A DNA stretch of 64,000 nucleotides from Halichondria panicea (GCF_963675165.1 NC_087391.1:3181001-3245000); one strand, 5' to 3'. Positions 9,877 through 22,866 are shown, counted from the stretch's first letter. A program made the numbers and translations. Notes: generated by a model not told the origin, from the letters alone.

Positions 9877-12690
9877 AGACTATTAATGCACATTTGATGT
9901 AAACTTGTAACAGAAATTATGTTCAGGGAAGTGAAGTGAAGTGAAAAGTTATCATGTATAGTGAGTTATCATGTATAGTGAGGCTGCGAAACAGGGAAAT
10001 CTAACGTACGGAGTGAGACATGTGGATCATGTTCAAAGTCGCTCTTCATACTGAAGAAGAAATGCCAGCTCAGAAGAAATGCCAGCTCAGCCAGAAGAAT
10101 CACCAAGAAGAACCAGCTCAACCAGAAGATTATTTTGGGTGTACTCTGCTGGAATAGATTCTGTTCAGCTTTAAAGCTTATGATGAGCAAAGTTGTAATG
10201 AGACCACAGAACTAGTCCAAATGATCGCTTGGGGAACAAAAAATGGTTAGCTGGATGGTGAGCTTGGTCTGGAAGAGATTCATAGCATGTAGACTAATAG
10301 TCTTGATCACTTATAGTTCTAGCATGCTTGCATGTTTTGCACTGCAGAAGAAGTTCACCGTGTTTACTGCAGTGACGACCATTGCCTATTCAATTGCCTA
10401 TTCACCTCGGAAAAAGTGGTCAGGTTTCAACCTGACTAACGGCTACGGCCCTGAGTAGGTAGAAGTGGCACTATTAGTATTGAAAACACACACTACACAC
10501 TACTGCACTGTCAATCAATCCTATGTACAACATTATTGCACAAATTTTGTCTCGTGTTCTATTTCTATTTCTGCAAGAAATGGACTGCTGTCTAAATGTG
10601 TGATATTATACTCTATGAATATTCACATGCATTAATATTAATATTTGAAGAATTGCACTATTTTCATATTTCACCGCGTTTCGTCTGACTGACTAAGTAA
10701 GTTAGTAATTGATACAGCTGACTACAAACCTGACTACAAACCGGGCGTTTTTCTCAGCCCGCTTCCAAGACGCAGGTGACTTCTCATGCTTCACTTCTCT
10801 TGCCCATTCACTTCACTTCTCTTGCCTACGCAATTCCGCCATCTTTATTATTACAACAATGTATTGCTCAGTTCATTTTACGCCGTGAGCTAAAAACTTA
10901 CTCCAACGTACTCTTTGACTGTCAAAGATAAGCTCAGTACCAACAGCTATAATCCCGATTCTCTTGTTGAAAGTGCTAGACTAATCTTACGTTGTGCATT
11001 TTAGACTCATGCCATTCAAAGTAAGGTTGTATTATGTCAATAAGACCCGCACCCAATCCCTATCTAACCAATATTACCGTCAAACAAAACTTAGAAATCG
11101 CACTCTGTTGAGAAGAAATCCGTCAAAAGTCAAGATTGATTCGTATCTGACCATCGGTCTCAATATGCCCCAGATTCCACGAGGAAGGCTAGCTCCAGCC
11201 TCCTCACAGAAGGCTATGAAAAATTTGAACACATGTTGAAAAATATAGGGTTTCGAATCCAGAGAGGTTTCACGCCACTATTTAAAAAACACTCTGCGTA
11301 GTAGAGCTCTCTCACGGACCTCTATTGCGCGTAGTTACATGAATCAGCTTCGACGTTTCCGCAAAAAGTGTTTGCTGACGTCGAAAGCGTCACACAAACG
11401 GCACTAAGTGACGACTGGCAGCAAGCATACATGCAGCGTGTTTGCGTGCTTTGGCTAGCATTCCAGTTTGGAATACTTCTTCAAGGATGCAATTTGTTTA
11501 CTTTTTACGAAAGTGTCCTGACTTGCTCGCAGAAGCTGGCGTCAAGAGAGATGTCATGGACGCACCCCTGACGTCGGCATACAGATTCTAGAGAGCCTTA
11601 CTTTTACGAAGCTGGGTACACCCAACGACCACCTACGTACACTAGTGGCATACCCAGCATCGATGCGTGCGTGCTCTCAGACCACAAACCTGTTGTAGCA
11701 AAAACAGCCTAAAGATGGGAAAAAGAAAACACCAAAACCCTGTACGGCCAGATGTAGGCAGGTTGAAACCATTGTAAACTTGCACGACATGTTTAGCGAG
11801 GATGTTCAAGTTCTCCGAGACCGCATGTCCGTATGTGCAAACACACATACAGAAGTCCCATTCAACCAAGAGAGGAGTAAAAGTATTATTGACAAGATAG
11901 GTGACAAGATAGGTTAATTAATTTGATGTACTGTATGTGCCCCCCAGGACTTAATGATAGCACTATTATATGTTCGTAGCGCATAGTTCATAGTTGAATT
12001 AGGCTCCTCCCACACTGTCCTCCCACACTGCTTTGATGTGCTGCTGTACTGCACTGTAACCCGTAATATTATTTTGTGTGTGATACGTTAATTTACTCTT
12101 GAGGTTAATTAGGCTCTTCCCACACTGCTTTGATGTGGACGAGCCTGTACCCCTGGCACTTAATCATATTCATAGCACGGTTCTCTTGTGGTTTATTTGG
12201 CTCCTCACATACTAGCCTAGACTCGCCAGCCAGCCCTTCCTCGGGGTAAGGGACTCCTATCTGAGAGTTGTGCCGGTGGAATTTTAATGAGTTGCATGTA
12301 TGACATCATCATGTGGTTTGTAATGTCTGACATGCGTGGGTTGCAAATGGCAAATGGCTAACACAATTACAAATAATGCTTAGTTTGTGGCAGAGAAACC
12401 AAGAAACTACTCATAAATTTTTTTCTTGGCTATTGTTTTAGGTTGCACTTGGGTGCGCTCCCAATGGTGGGATTTGATTGCAACAGGTGATATGTCGTTT
12501 CACTACCTTGCTTGACTGCATTAGTGACATCAATATTTTTCAATTGTATTGTACAGGTAATAATGCCTTTTTTCTTTCTCTCATTTATTTTACTTATCGT
12601 GCCTACTTGCCAGACGTAGACTTAAAACTAGTAAAGTACATAATTATTCTACGATTACCCATATTTACCAGGCCGTATTTTGATTGGCCT
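9877..12690. other. No recognised gene
   Basis: About 2.8 kb without a gene I can identify. A basic 81-codon open frame at 10994-11239 (+) resembles nothing I know and is followed by stops. Several two-copy 10-19 bp tandem duplications occur (near 9951-9980, 10058-10090, 10384-10408, 10723-10742, 11889-11912). A CTCCTCCCACACTG-type segment recurs at 12003-12031 and 12114-12127. Confidence 0.5.
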
Positions 12691-13040
12691 TCAATCGAGG
12701 CTGTGTAATACATAGCCTAGTTCTAATGTACAGTTCCTCACATTACTCCCTCCTTTGAGAGAGCTTGCGACATGCGTTATTATTCGAGTTTGTGTCCGCG
12801 CGATGGGCGGCGTTACAACACGGTCGTGGCACTCTTCTGGTCTTCTGGATCCATAGGACATCAGGTGTCGCATCCCCTTCAGGTGTCACATCATCCGTTG
12901 GTTCATCAGGATCGTTAGCAGTCCGCCTGAAGGTTATCCAGCCTGGGCGTCCTGGGCCAGCCCACCTGGAAACACGCATCCACACACATCCACACACTCT
13001 GTGTACTCCATTAATCAGGGAAATACACTTTGGAGGCAAC
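12690..13040 (-). mobile_element. Possible 3' end of an LTR retrotransposon, very uncertain
   Basis: On the minus strand an open frame of about 98 codons (13039-12743) is rich in Arg, Pro and acidic residues. It is followed at once by a purine-rich AAAGGAGGGAGTAA tract and then TGTGAGGAACTG. This resembles the end of a Gypsy-type polyprotein, a polypurine tract and the start of a 3' LTR. No reverse transcriptase, integrase or second LTR is visible in the window, so this rests on layout alone. Confidence 0.25.
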
Positions 13041-15749
13041 TACATTTGGATGACAGCACTCGGTACGGCCCAATCTTGTAACCATGAGTGAAGCTTTTCT
13101 TGTCATGAGATTTCTTGTACAGTTCATTTAGTCTAGAGAGTAGATTACCACAAATGTCGCACAAATGTGTGAGTAGTTGCTGAAATGTAAATATCTTTTG
13201 ATTGGAGCATTTCGTGTTGATACCCGTGTGTAGATGAATGACTGAACTACAACATATCCAAAAATGTTTCGAAACATAAGGTGGTGGGTTTGTGGTGATT
13301 AATAGAACAACAGCAAATTGTTATAGTGGGTAATCGCTAACCTAAGTTCTTAGACTTTTATCACACAGTATAGGTTTAGGTATCCTGACCATCGGTCTAT
13401 AATTCATGTACACTTTTGGTTAGAGTAATATGTGTAACATCTTTGTTCCGGCACCGTGTCTAACCCTACCTGGCTAGTAACTGCAAATCAGGATCAGTCA
13501 TACTATCAATGAAAGAACAGCTAAAAAGCTGCTGAAATGGTCACTATGGTTTTCCATGTAAGAGGCTGCTCAAGAGTCAGTCATTTTATAATTCTAATTG
13601 GTATACGACACAATGAACTTTAACTGTCAGGTGCTGGTGGTGATTCTGCTTCACTATTTATATAGCGATGGAAACAAAAACTCACCACCACTGTCAGTGA
13701 AAAGTTCCAGACCTAGCTCTCTTGGCTGAAGATCGTTCTGCAATAAAAAAAATCGCATAATAACTGTAGCTGTAAGGTCAAACTCACCAATTCAGGGGTA
13801 GTAGATCTAGCTGAAGAGGGACATCCTACAAAACAATAATTTAATTTTGACTGTTTAGTTTCAACGTATGTCCTTTTACTGGCAGTAGCATGTCTTGGAA
13901 CTCGCTTTATGTATAACATATGGTCCCTCTTGTTGAGTTGGATGGCCAGATCTGGAACCCTTGTGGACATCAGGATATGTCCACACAATGTACTTTACAC
14001 ACTTTGTACTTTACTCCATGGTAGATCTAATATTTCTTTTGACACAGGAGAGGACACAGGAGAGGACAGTCATAATCAGTAGGTACTACGTACATTGCTC
14101 CAAGAACTAGTAGCTAGCTAGCTAGTACATGCAGTACAGACCACACATCTAGCTGTACTGTGTGAATAAAGGTCATAGGTCATGTGAATAACTCAATAAT
14201 GTATGCGCACTGAACTTGTAGTGATTCGTGAACGTCAGTCTCAAAACTAGGCCGCCTAGGTGAATCCTAGGCCGGGTTTTCACTTTTATATCAGTTTTGG
14301 CTAGTTTTGGCTGCGTTATTTTAGAAACAACTCGGCCTAACGTACCTCGGTTTCAGGCCGCTGGGAAGACCCCGCTCTCGGGGAATCGAGGCTATGTGCA
14401 CTCTCCTAACTTTTTTAAGAAGCTTAAGTGATTCAGTGGTATTTCAGTGTAATTCCGGATACCTACCTACAAATAATGTATTCAGATGTATTCAGAAAAT
14501 CAGTTGATTTTCATGCACATGTTAAGTTGACTGTCAATTCTTTATACTAAATCTATATTCTGCATGATCCGTACCTAAGTACAGCAATCACAGGAAGTGG
14601 CTAATTACACATACATACATTCAGTCAGTTCAGTCTATTTCCTGCTCTGCCACATCACTCTCTTCTCTCAAGGCAGCTCGTCCCGAGCTGCTTCATCCAT
14701 CTTCATCAGTCGAGCCGGGCCTCTCACTCTCGCTCTGAGTGGGTAATGAGTATTTGACCTGCGTGGCTTCTGCTGGTCCTCCTTTGGTTGTAAACTTGAG
14801 TAACAGTCAGGTACACTGTTAAAATTGATGTGTTAATTAGCACCCTACTTTTTTTTTTTATTGTCAGTGGGGTGCTAATTAGCACCCCAGTGCTCACTAG
14901 CACTCTAATGTGCAATAGAACACACTAAACTGAACAGTGAGTAATAGAACACACAAGACTGCTGAGAGTGTAAATAAACACACTGTAAACTAGCGCACTA
15001 TTGTAGTGTAAAGTATAGCACAGCACACTACCATCTGGACCTATATAAGTTAATTCTTCTACATAATTATGCCCACGTGCATGCACTTACACTACGCTGC
15101 ACGCGCATGCTTTCAAACAGTGCTGAGATTAAAATTATGTCATCAGGACTTTACACATGATTAATGACGGATATATAGACATAAGTTCAGGATGTATAGA
15201 TAAATTTAAGAGATTATGTCATCAGGACTTTGAATATAGATAAGTTCAGGATAGCACAAAGGACAAAATCGTTTTAAAGCACGATAATTTAAGAGCAGGA
15301 TTTAAATGAAACAAATGTCTTGAATGTAATAGGCGGACTTCATTGTCATCGTCATCTTCACCGTAACATAAAACAACGAAGAACAATTGACCGAAGTTAA
15401 AGGTGAAATGTAGCACAATCATTTCCTATGTGTATGTATATACATGGACATAGAATAGGATGACATTATAGTAGCATAATAGTAACCTAAGCCATAATGT
15501 GACATAACATTGTAATTTCTCACCTGTTCAACAAAAGTAATATCAATGGCCATGGCAGTCAGACACTGAGCTCAAGTTCATATGCAGCAGCATGGAAAGA
15601 TGGAAAGTTCACTGATCACCCCATCTCTAAAGTAATAGTAAATACTCAAGGCCACCATACTATTAACACTTTAAGCAATGCCTTTGATCATAGATCCAAT
15701 ATTCAAATTCTAGAGAACACCATGGTTAGACCAATTATAATCAAGGGCG
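13041..15749. other. No recognised gene; short repeats only
   Basis: I find no coding sequence here. Two small structures stand out. An inverted repeat around 14830-14886 has GTTAATTAGCACCCTAC paired with GGGGTGCTAATTAGCACC. A direct repeat of about 40-50 bp (ATTATGTCATCAGGACTTT ... ATAAGTTCAGGAT) occurs at about 15135-15198 and 15213-15253. Several short two-copy tandem duplications are also present (14042-14065, 14479-14498). Confidence 0.5.
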
Positions 15750-16031
15750 TATAGTGCAGTTAACCATCAATGTCTAAAACTGTGTAGCAAAAAGTACTGG
15801 TTATATCTGTCTGATATTATGTTAGTATGTGTACTTTTGCATAACAATACACTAAAAAAAATTTTAGCTCATAGAAGTGAAGCATTGTTGAGATATTAAC
15901 TTGCCCACAAAAATATACAAAATTATGTGGCCAGTGATGTCATCGATGACGCGTTTTTTGATGTTACCGTGGAAACGCATTTTATGTTTTTCTGTCTGTA
16001 GCGGCTCTAGCAGTGATTGTAGAAGCTAAAT

Positions 16032-17557
16032 ATGCCAAAGAAAAGCAAGAGAAGATTACAAGCAAGTGCAGCTCTTCAAAAACAGAGAAGATTATCCGCA
16101 ATTGGTGGTGCTACCTCAACTCTCTCGCAGTCGCAGTCGCAGTCACAAGCAGATGAAACTGTGCCTACACCTCCCAGTCTTCCCCCTGTTTCTCCCCTAA
16201 CACCAGTTTCTGAAGAATCTGGAGATGATACAGAGCCTGAATCTAGTGACAACGAAGAGCCAGATGTGCGATCACAGGAGGAGATTCTAGAAGATTTTTG
16301 TCTTGAATGGATGGTGACGCTTGACAACGATGAAAAAAGTCTCTGGCTGTTCTTCTGTGCCATTTTTCTGCCAAACATCATGGCATGAAAGCGACAGAAT
16401 CTGCTCAGCTTGCTGCTAGTTTTGTTGGAAAAAATGATAAGACTGTTAGGCGATGGAGGACTGGTGTATTACGTAACAAAGGAGTTTTACCTCAAAGTAA
16501 ACAGGGAAGATACGAAAGGAAGGGTGTACTTTGGCACAATGAGAATCTAAACAAGATGGCAACACAATATGTACGCAATAATTCTTCCATTAAAGGTAAA
16601 CCGAATATGACTACGTTCGATTTTTGTACGTGGGTAAATACAACTCTTCTACCGAGCCTTACTCTAGAACCAGGCTTCCCTCGAAAAGTTGGGGTAAGTA
16701 CCTGCCGAAAATGGTTGTTGACACTTGGTTTTGAAGTGATTACGCCACGAAAGGGAGTTTTTATCGATGGTCACAAAAGGGTAGATGTCGTCAAAGCCCG
16801 CACCGAGTACTTGAGAAGAATGGTCAAGTTGGGGTATGTTAGCTTGACCAATGGACCCACACCTGACGCAATTAAAGCAATCCCTGTAGATATTGAACCA
16901 AGATCGTCGATCTAAAACTGTGTTCATTTTTCATGACGAAACTACATTTCACTCAAACGATGACCAAATATTGAAATGGGGTCTAAAGGGCGAGAAAACA
17001 GATTTTATTGACAATCACATTTTATTGACAATCACAACGGGTTTTTGGCACTAACAGACGAAGAATATGATCAAGCAAAATAGTCTAATCCTGATGCAAA
17101 GAAATATGCAAGAGACTTTTTAGAATACGGAACTGGAACTTAAAAAGATTTGTGGCACATATGCACCGAGCTATTAAAATAGCAGAGATAAAGTACCCCA
17201 AAGATCAAGGATGGAGGCTTTGTTGGATCTTCGACAACAGTAGCTGCCACAACGCCATGGCTGACGATGCGTTACACGTTCATCGTATGAATATATTTCC
17301 CGGTGGTAAGCAGAGGATATTAAGAGATACAAGCTACAATGGCAAAGAACAATGGCAAAGAACAAAGAATGTACACTGTAGTAAATGGTCAGAAAGTTGC
17401 CAAAGGATTGAAGCGTGTTCTGGAAGAGAGAGGTATTTCAACTGACGGTCGAAATAAAGAGTGGATGCAGTCTGTTCTGTCTCAACACATCGATTTCAAA
17501 TTCGTGCCAAAGTTTCACCCAGAATTAAATCCTATTGAACGTGTATGGGCACAGATG
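16032..17557 (+). pseudogene. DDE transposase, 5' part, interrupted by E2
   Basis: ATG at 16032 opens a basic N-terminus with a Ser/Gln/Pro/acidic linker. A one-base frameshift near 16335-16345 is needed to reach the helix-turn-helix-like region KATESAQLAASFVGKNDKT, VRRWRTG, GRYERKGVLWHNENL. Further frame changes follow at about 16900. The catalytic segments remain visible: VFIFHDETTFHSNDD (first Asp, near 16921-16965), LCWIFDNSSCHNAMADDAL (second Asp, near 17220-17270) and FHPELNPIERVWAQM (Glu, near 17512-17557). Two exact tandem duplications (17 bp at 17002-17035, 13 bp at 17337-17362) shift the frame. The NPIERVWAQ ending is the DDE_3-like pattern. The last codons run straight into E2 at 17558, and the rest of the gene is found at 23181. 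Confidence 0.75.
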
Positions 17558-17579
17558 TATGGGGTGTTATCTGTGTCAA

Positions 17580-17912
17580 AATTACTACGCCAGTGTGCAT
17601 ATGCCAGTGTGCAATGTGCATATGTCAACATGCATGTGCATATGCCAGTTATGCCAGTGTGCAATGTGCGTATGCCAGTGTGCAATGTGCGTATGTCAAC
17701 ATGCATGTGCATATTCCAGTGTGCAATGTGCATATGCCAACATGCATGTGCATATGCCAGTGTGCGTGTGCAAACATTGCACACACGTCGTCAACACATA
17801 TGCCAGTGTGCAATATGGATATGTCAACATGCATATGTCAACATGCTATGTCAACATGCATATGCATATGGGAATTTGCGTATGTCAGTGTGCAATATGT
17901 ATATACCTCAAC
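17580..17912. repeat. Left minisatellite arm of E2
   Basis: About 20-21 bp units of the forms GCATATGCCAGTGTGCAATGT and GCATATGTCAACATGCATGT alternate. The same units, reverse complemented, form the right arm (22935-23150). Together with the 30-bp termini they make a long imperfect inverted repeat. Open frames across the array are repeat artefacts. Confidence 0.9.
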
Positions 17913-18027
17913 TGACAACAATAATTATGCATAATTATGCCAGTGTAGGCATTTTTTTATGAAAATATTTGCTGGCAATGTAACATCCACATGGTCTGGA
18001 TTTTAAATAAAGCACAGCATCATCATC

Positions 18028-20797
18028 ATGGCTGACAAAATTAGCAGAGCAAACAGCCTCTTAAAAGAGGCTGCAGAGCTATTGAACCCTACTGATGAAG
18101 ATTCACCTCCAGGTCCATCTACTGCATCTACTGCATCTAGGCCTACCGGTACCGGCAGCTCGTCTGTCATATCTAGGTACGTGAGCCTGCATGTACGTGT
18201 GCATGTAGAATAACAGGAGTGCATTCCTGAGAATAATTATAGTACTGTTATGCAATCCATCCATTCAGTGTTTTCAATGTCCAAGAGTTCATGCCAAGGG
18301 CAACTGGCAGAAGAAGAAACGCTGGAAGCACCCCTTACGAGAAAAAGGGTCGAGCTGGAATGACATGGACACACAAATTCGTATGTCTTGGTCAAACTGC
18401 TGTTGAAAGTGTGCCAAATCCTCAAGATAAGTATACACTGAAACAAGCTGACCTCGGTGAGAAGAAACTTGTGTTCAAGCTAAACGGGGATTATGTTCAT
18501 CTTAAAGAAGTGATTTTGCAATCATTTCCGTTATTGGTTAAGGCTGGTGGCTTTGAGCTACACCGAACAGACGGCCCATACTCCAGGGCATTGATCCCAA
18601 TAGAACAGAAGTTCTTCACCTCAGTTGCTAAACTCAAGTCGTATGTGGTGCAAGCAAGGGTGTACATTCGCCCAGTTCAAGCTGACATTATGGACATTTT
18701 CGGCTTACCATGTGAGACTGGAGAGGTAAATGGAACAACTGACAAAATAATGTGCACAGTGCTATAATTATGTATGTTCTCCTTAATAAATTAAATGTAG
18801 GGTACAGAACCCAAAGAGAGGTGCTTGGAATGCGGAAAAGAAGTGGAAATCTCTTACTTAAAAACACATATTGAAGTGTGCAAAGAAGCAAGCGCCTTGT
18901 GCAAAAAAGAGAAGGAAAAGGGAAAGTAGGTATTCTTTACTTTTGTATCAATTTGCAACGGCTTTTTGTGTTAGGGATTCTGATTCTTGTGACAGCCTGC
19001 CCCCTACACCACCAACATTGGCTGAATTGCTACGGTCATCAGCAAGGAATGCAATCCGCTCTGGGCAGCCTGACCAGACCCCTACACCTCCAACATCATC
19101 AGCATGTTCAACAACCCGCTCTGGTCGTTTTGCATCGTAAGTCAAACAAACGTGATAACTCAATTATTTATTATACGATAGGGCATACATCAATCTCCTT
19201 GAGGAAGGCCTCCCTGACCCTACACCTCCAACATTGGCTGAAACATCAGCTTGTTCAACAACCCGCTCTGAGCAGCCTGTTCGTTTTTCATCCACTGGTT
19301 ATTCGTAAGTCAAACAAACGTCATAGACTCAATTATTTATTATACGATAGGGCATACGTCGATCTCCTCGAGGAAGACCTCCCTGCCGAATACGAGCCGG
19401 AACTACAGATGGCCTTAGAAGCTAGTCTTGCTACTGCTGAAAGAGATTTTTCAATGTAATAATAAGTGTTTCATGTACAGCTAATATAATAATATAACTA
19501 TCATAGGCAAGAAGTTGACACCCCTGAAATAGTCAAGCAACATGTCTCAGAACTGAACATTAAATGTGGAGTTGAAGACCCACACCAACAGCTAACTGTG
19601 CGACGTAAGCACCTCTGGGAGGACATCAAACGGTGTTTTTCGAAGCCCTACACAAATGTGTTACTGCCACTACGAGTCACCTTTGTCGGTGAATCTGGAG
19701 CTGATGAAGGTGGACCCAAACGAGAATTCTTTCGACTTGCATTGGAGTCTTGTATTGGTAATTCATCCTTGTTCACTGGTTCCACATACGAAAAAGTGCT
19801 CTTGCATAATACCACTGCTCTCCTCCAAAAGCATTATAAATATGTTGGGCACATTTGTGCAATGTCCATAGTGCAAGGTGGACCTGGACCCATGTGTTTT
19901 TCAAGTTGGGTATATGATTATTTAGCCGAAGGGTTGGACGGTGTGGTGATCAATGTCAGTGATGTACTTGTTGATTCAGTGAAAGATTTTTTGGGAAAGG
20001 TACGCTATACACCTAACATGATTCAGACTATAATTATGTTGATATACAGGTTGCACTGACTACTGACGTCACCACCCTTCGTGAGCTCTTGCGTGAAGAT
20101 CCAGCTGATGTTGTTTTTGAGTGTGGGTTCTCGAAACCTATCACACAAGTGTCCTTAGAAGATGTCCCAATGTTGCACAAGGCGATAGCCATCAATTCGT
20201 GTTTGGTGCCAATCAAAGCCGAGTTGGATCAAATGAAAGAAGGTTTGCGTCTATTTAACGTTGACGGACTCCTCAAGAAATATCCAGCCAAGATGAAGAA
20301 GCTGTTTGTGGTATGTGGCTCACCAGCTCGCCTTTCTCTAGCGGAGTTTATGGCACTCACTGAGTATAACTACTCCGTCAATGGTTCAAATGACAGAGAG
20401 GCAGAAGAGTCTACCACTATGAACTGGGTTGAATTTCTGGCGGAAATAGAAAATGGACTAGCAGGTAAACCAGACATTCTAAGAGTATGTGTGCAAGATA
20501 TCTGTGATTCTTATCTTTACAGTGTGCACCGTTCATTCTATTGATGGAGGGAATGAGGAACACACACTCAGCTTGGAAGATATACTTGTTTTTGCAACTG
20601 GAGCTGACCGAGTTCCTCCAATGGGCTTCCATAAAATGGTGACGATCGATTTTGACCGATCAAACATATTCCCTACTGCCTCCACTTGTTCTCTGACGAT
20701 GTACCTGCCCATGGCCACTACTATGATGTCTTATGACCAATTTAAAACTGGCATGATTGAAGGACTAGTAAGCGGTTTTGGTTTTGGACAAGCCTAA
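18028..20797 (+). CDS. HECT-type E3 ubiquitin ligase with UBZ-like finger and UIM (E2 cargo)
   Basis: Nine exons with GT..AG introns join in frame: 18028-18176, 18269-18725, 18801-18925, 18975-19136, 19182-19304, 19351-19455, 19507-19999, 20050-20464 and 20523-20797. They give 2304 nt, or 767 residues plus stop. In order: a Ser/Pro-rich N-terminus; a conserved region about 65-200 (HKFVCLG, LGEKKLVF, GGFELHR, VYIRPVQADIMD) like that of fish and cnidarian proteins annotated as G2/M-specific E3 ligase-like; a C2HC finger (Cys210, Cys213, His225, Cys229) of UBZ type; a Thr/Pro-rich linker; a UIM at about 352-369 (EPELQMALEASLATAE); and the HECT domain from about 405 to the end. The HECT catalytic Cys is 732 in PTASTCSLTMYLP, 35 residues from the C-terminus as usual. 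HECT enzymes form a ubiquitin thioester on that Cys and pass it to substrate. It converges on the integrase gene. Why a transposon carries it is unknown. Confidence 0.85.
19085..19370 (+). repeat. Tandem exon-plus-intron duplication within the HECT gene
   Basis: The segment spanning the end of exon 4, its intron and the start of exon 5 is repeated at the end of exon 5, its intron and the start of exon 6. Both copies share TCAGC(A/T)TGTTCAACAACC, a donor followed by AAGTCAAACAAACGT, the AATTATTTATTATACGATAG acceptor and GGCATAC. The frame is kept, so the Thr/Pro linker before the UIM has simply been lengthened. Confidence 0.75.
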
Positions 20798-20804
20798 CTG
20801 TTCA

Positions 20805-21014
20805 TAGTTGAAGAACCACTTCTGTTTTTCATTTGGTTGCAATCACGTATTTTAATCACTGTGAGAACCACTTCATTTTGATTGCAGAACCACTTTTGTT
20901 TTTTTCTTTTTCATTGGTTGCAATCACGTATTTTAATCACTGTGAGAGCCACTTCATTTTGATTGCAGAACCACTTTTGTTTTTTCATTCATTGATTATA
21001 AAAATAAAATAAAC
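20805..21014 (+). repeat. Duplicated 3' untranslated segment and poly(A) signal of the HECT gene
   Basis: Behind the stop at 20795-20797 a segment of about 85 bp is repeated: GAACCACTT ... GGTTGCAATCACGTATTTTA ... GTGAGA(A/G)CCACTTC. AAAAATAAAATAAAC at 20999-21013 contains AATAAA and is a plausible polyadenylation signal for this transcript. Confidence 0.6.
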
Positions 21015-21510
21015 AATCTCAAACTAGTATATCAATAGCTTGTCGATACAAATTTATACCATAGTTGGAATCATCTCCAGTAGGATCAATATTGCACCGA
21101 CGTAATTGTTGTAAGCATAGTTAAGGGTTTGGCATTGTCACCTGTGGTACAACTACAGTATGGTCATCAAGCGAGTACGGTAGTGGAGCACTGAGGTCGA
21201 TTCCATCACTTACAGATACAGACCCCTATAGAAAAACAACGTATTAGAACAAGCACCAACAACTAAGTGATTACATCATTGAGGGGAATTTGATTTTTGA
21301 CAGTAGTAGTATGGACATAATTATAATTATTTATACAAGCTGAGCTAAAAATGTTCTGGGAAGGAATATATGTCCCGGACCCCGATCCTCCTATAGTTTG
21401 TATAGTTGTATAGTTTGCAATGCACCTTGTGCATATGTACGCACCCCCCCTCCCCCCAATTTTTTATTTCGCCTATTTGCCCTAAATAAATCACAAAGTT
21501 CACTTAAAAC
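21015..21510. other. Intergenic gap between the two convergent genes of E2
   Basis: About 0.5 kb lies between the presumed poly(A) site of the HECT gene and the stop of the integrase gene. It contains a C-rich run near 21446-21459 (two CCCCCC blocks). No further gene is recognised. Confidence 0.5.
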
Positions 21511-22866
21511 TTACATAGTTTTATAGTTTTGTTGGTGTATCTGTGCACAGCGAATAGCACCAGAAACAAACAATTGTATCGGACTTCGATTCCCACAGGA
21601 GCTCAGTGGGTGGTGAGCATAAGCATATCTAAAACTGTCCAGGCTCTGTTGAATTCTCGGTTTATAGACATAGTGGAGAACAAGTAAATGAAGCTCGTTG
21701 CATGGATCAAGATGTCCACACGTTTCGAGATAAGAGAAGATGTTGTAGTATAGACCAAGACAACCTTGATACACGTCTCTCCAAAGTCTCTCGATTCTTT
21801 GGTTATGAACCGATCGACCCATAATCATACCTTCACCTAATCCAGTGTGCTGGCGAGACCACATGTATTCGGCTACCTTAATATTTTCTCCTCCCATATC
21901 TGATCTCACTCGTAGTGGACATCCGTACGTGTTAACTGCTTCAAGGAAATACTGAAAAACCAATTCGGAAGTGTTGGTAGTAGAACAATTCAAAAACACA
22001 GGCAACCTTGAATAACCATCTATTCCACCATGCACCACAAATCTCCATCTGGGTTAAAAAAAACTGGTTTATACAGCTGCATGCATGTATATAATTATAC
22101 AGAAAACTTAGTGGCCACATAATTATGTATTGTGCACACATACTTAAATAGGCGGCCATACCTATTATAGGCTACATAAAAAAGCATCATACCTTACTAA
22201 TTTATGGTTTCCATCTATGTGCCATAAATATTGGGGTGCAGGAACGTTGTAGACTCGTCGACGTACACTGGTATGAAGCCTACTAGCTATACCCTCAGGA
22301 TCAGTCCGTCGTAGAGATTCTCTTACTCGAATTTGTTGAGTAATTATTCCCTGTGCCCGAAGGTGACCGTTCATCATTTTGCTACCACATCCTGGATGTT
22401 GTGCAGATATTGTTGTCACAATCTCATCGAGGTTTTGGTCGCTGATACAGCAATAGTTAGTTTCATATGAGAGGCCATACTGCCTCATTCGCCTACAAAC
22501 AGTACTTCTAGACACACCAAGAATTGTGGCAATGTCTTGAGACGTGAACTGGAGGTCCATGAGACTCTCAAGTGCACTAGGGGAAATTTCGAATGCAGGC
22601 CGGCCTGGTATGGATACTTCAACATCTTGAAATTGCTTCCAGCACTCAAATACATTTTGTATTACTTGAGAAGGAATTAGACCACCAAAACTTAAATCAG
22701 TTTCGATCAAGTCAGCATATAGTGATTCCAGGCGAACACAAAAGTTTTCTAACTCGTCAGTGTCATCTACATCAACATGCTGTATACTAACAACAAGTGC
22801 ATCAAGCCTATTCGCAAGTGAAGCTACAACTCCTTCCATTTGGTGGGCTTTGCATTTAGAGCACAC
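21511..22866 (-). CDS. rve-type D,D35E integrase/transposase (E2)
   Basis: Two exons, 22866-22193 and 22048-21511, join across a GT..AG intron with matching phase. The total is 1212 nt, or 403 residues plus stop. The N-terminus (1-90) is unassigned and includes a CxxC (CSKC). A helix-turn-helix lies at about 98-132 (LQFTSQDIATILGVSRSTVC). The retroviral-integrase-like fold follows: Asp218 in LWHIDGNHKLVR, Asp275 in RSDMGGENIKV, and Glu311 in HNQRIERLWRDVY, so the second Asp and the Glu are separated by exactly 35 residues. HGGIDGYSR precedes the second Asp. These residues bind the metal ions for strand transfer in the family. The broken homologue in E1 confirms the gene. As the only recombinase in E2, with matching termini and target duplication, it is the likely transposase. 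Confidence 0.85.

Noticed and set aside
10994-11239. Basic 81-codon open frame as a gene
   Set aside because: No recognisable motif, no splice context and no related copy in the window.
17560-17962. Open frames rich in Cys, Ala, Tyr, Met and His that seem to extend the transposase
   Set aside because: They read through the E2 terminus and minisatellite. The true continuation of the transposase is at 23181.
18028-20797. HECT gene as an ordinary host G2E3-type ligase
   Set aside because: It lies between the inverted termini and CAGATG duplications of E2, convergent with the integrase, and a second copy has the same arrangement in E1.
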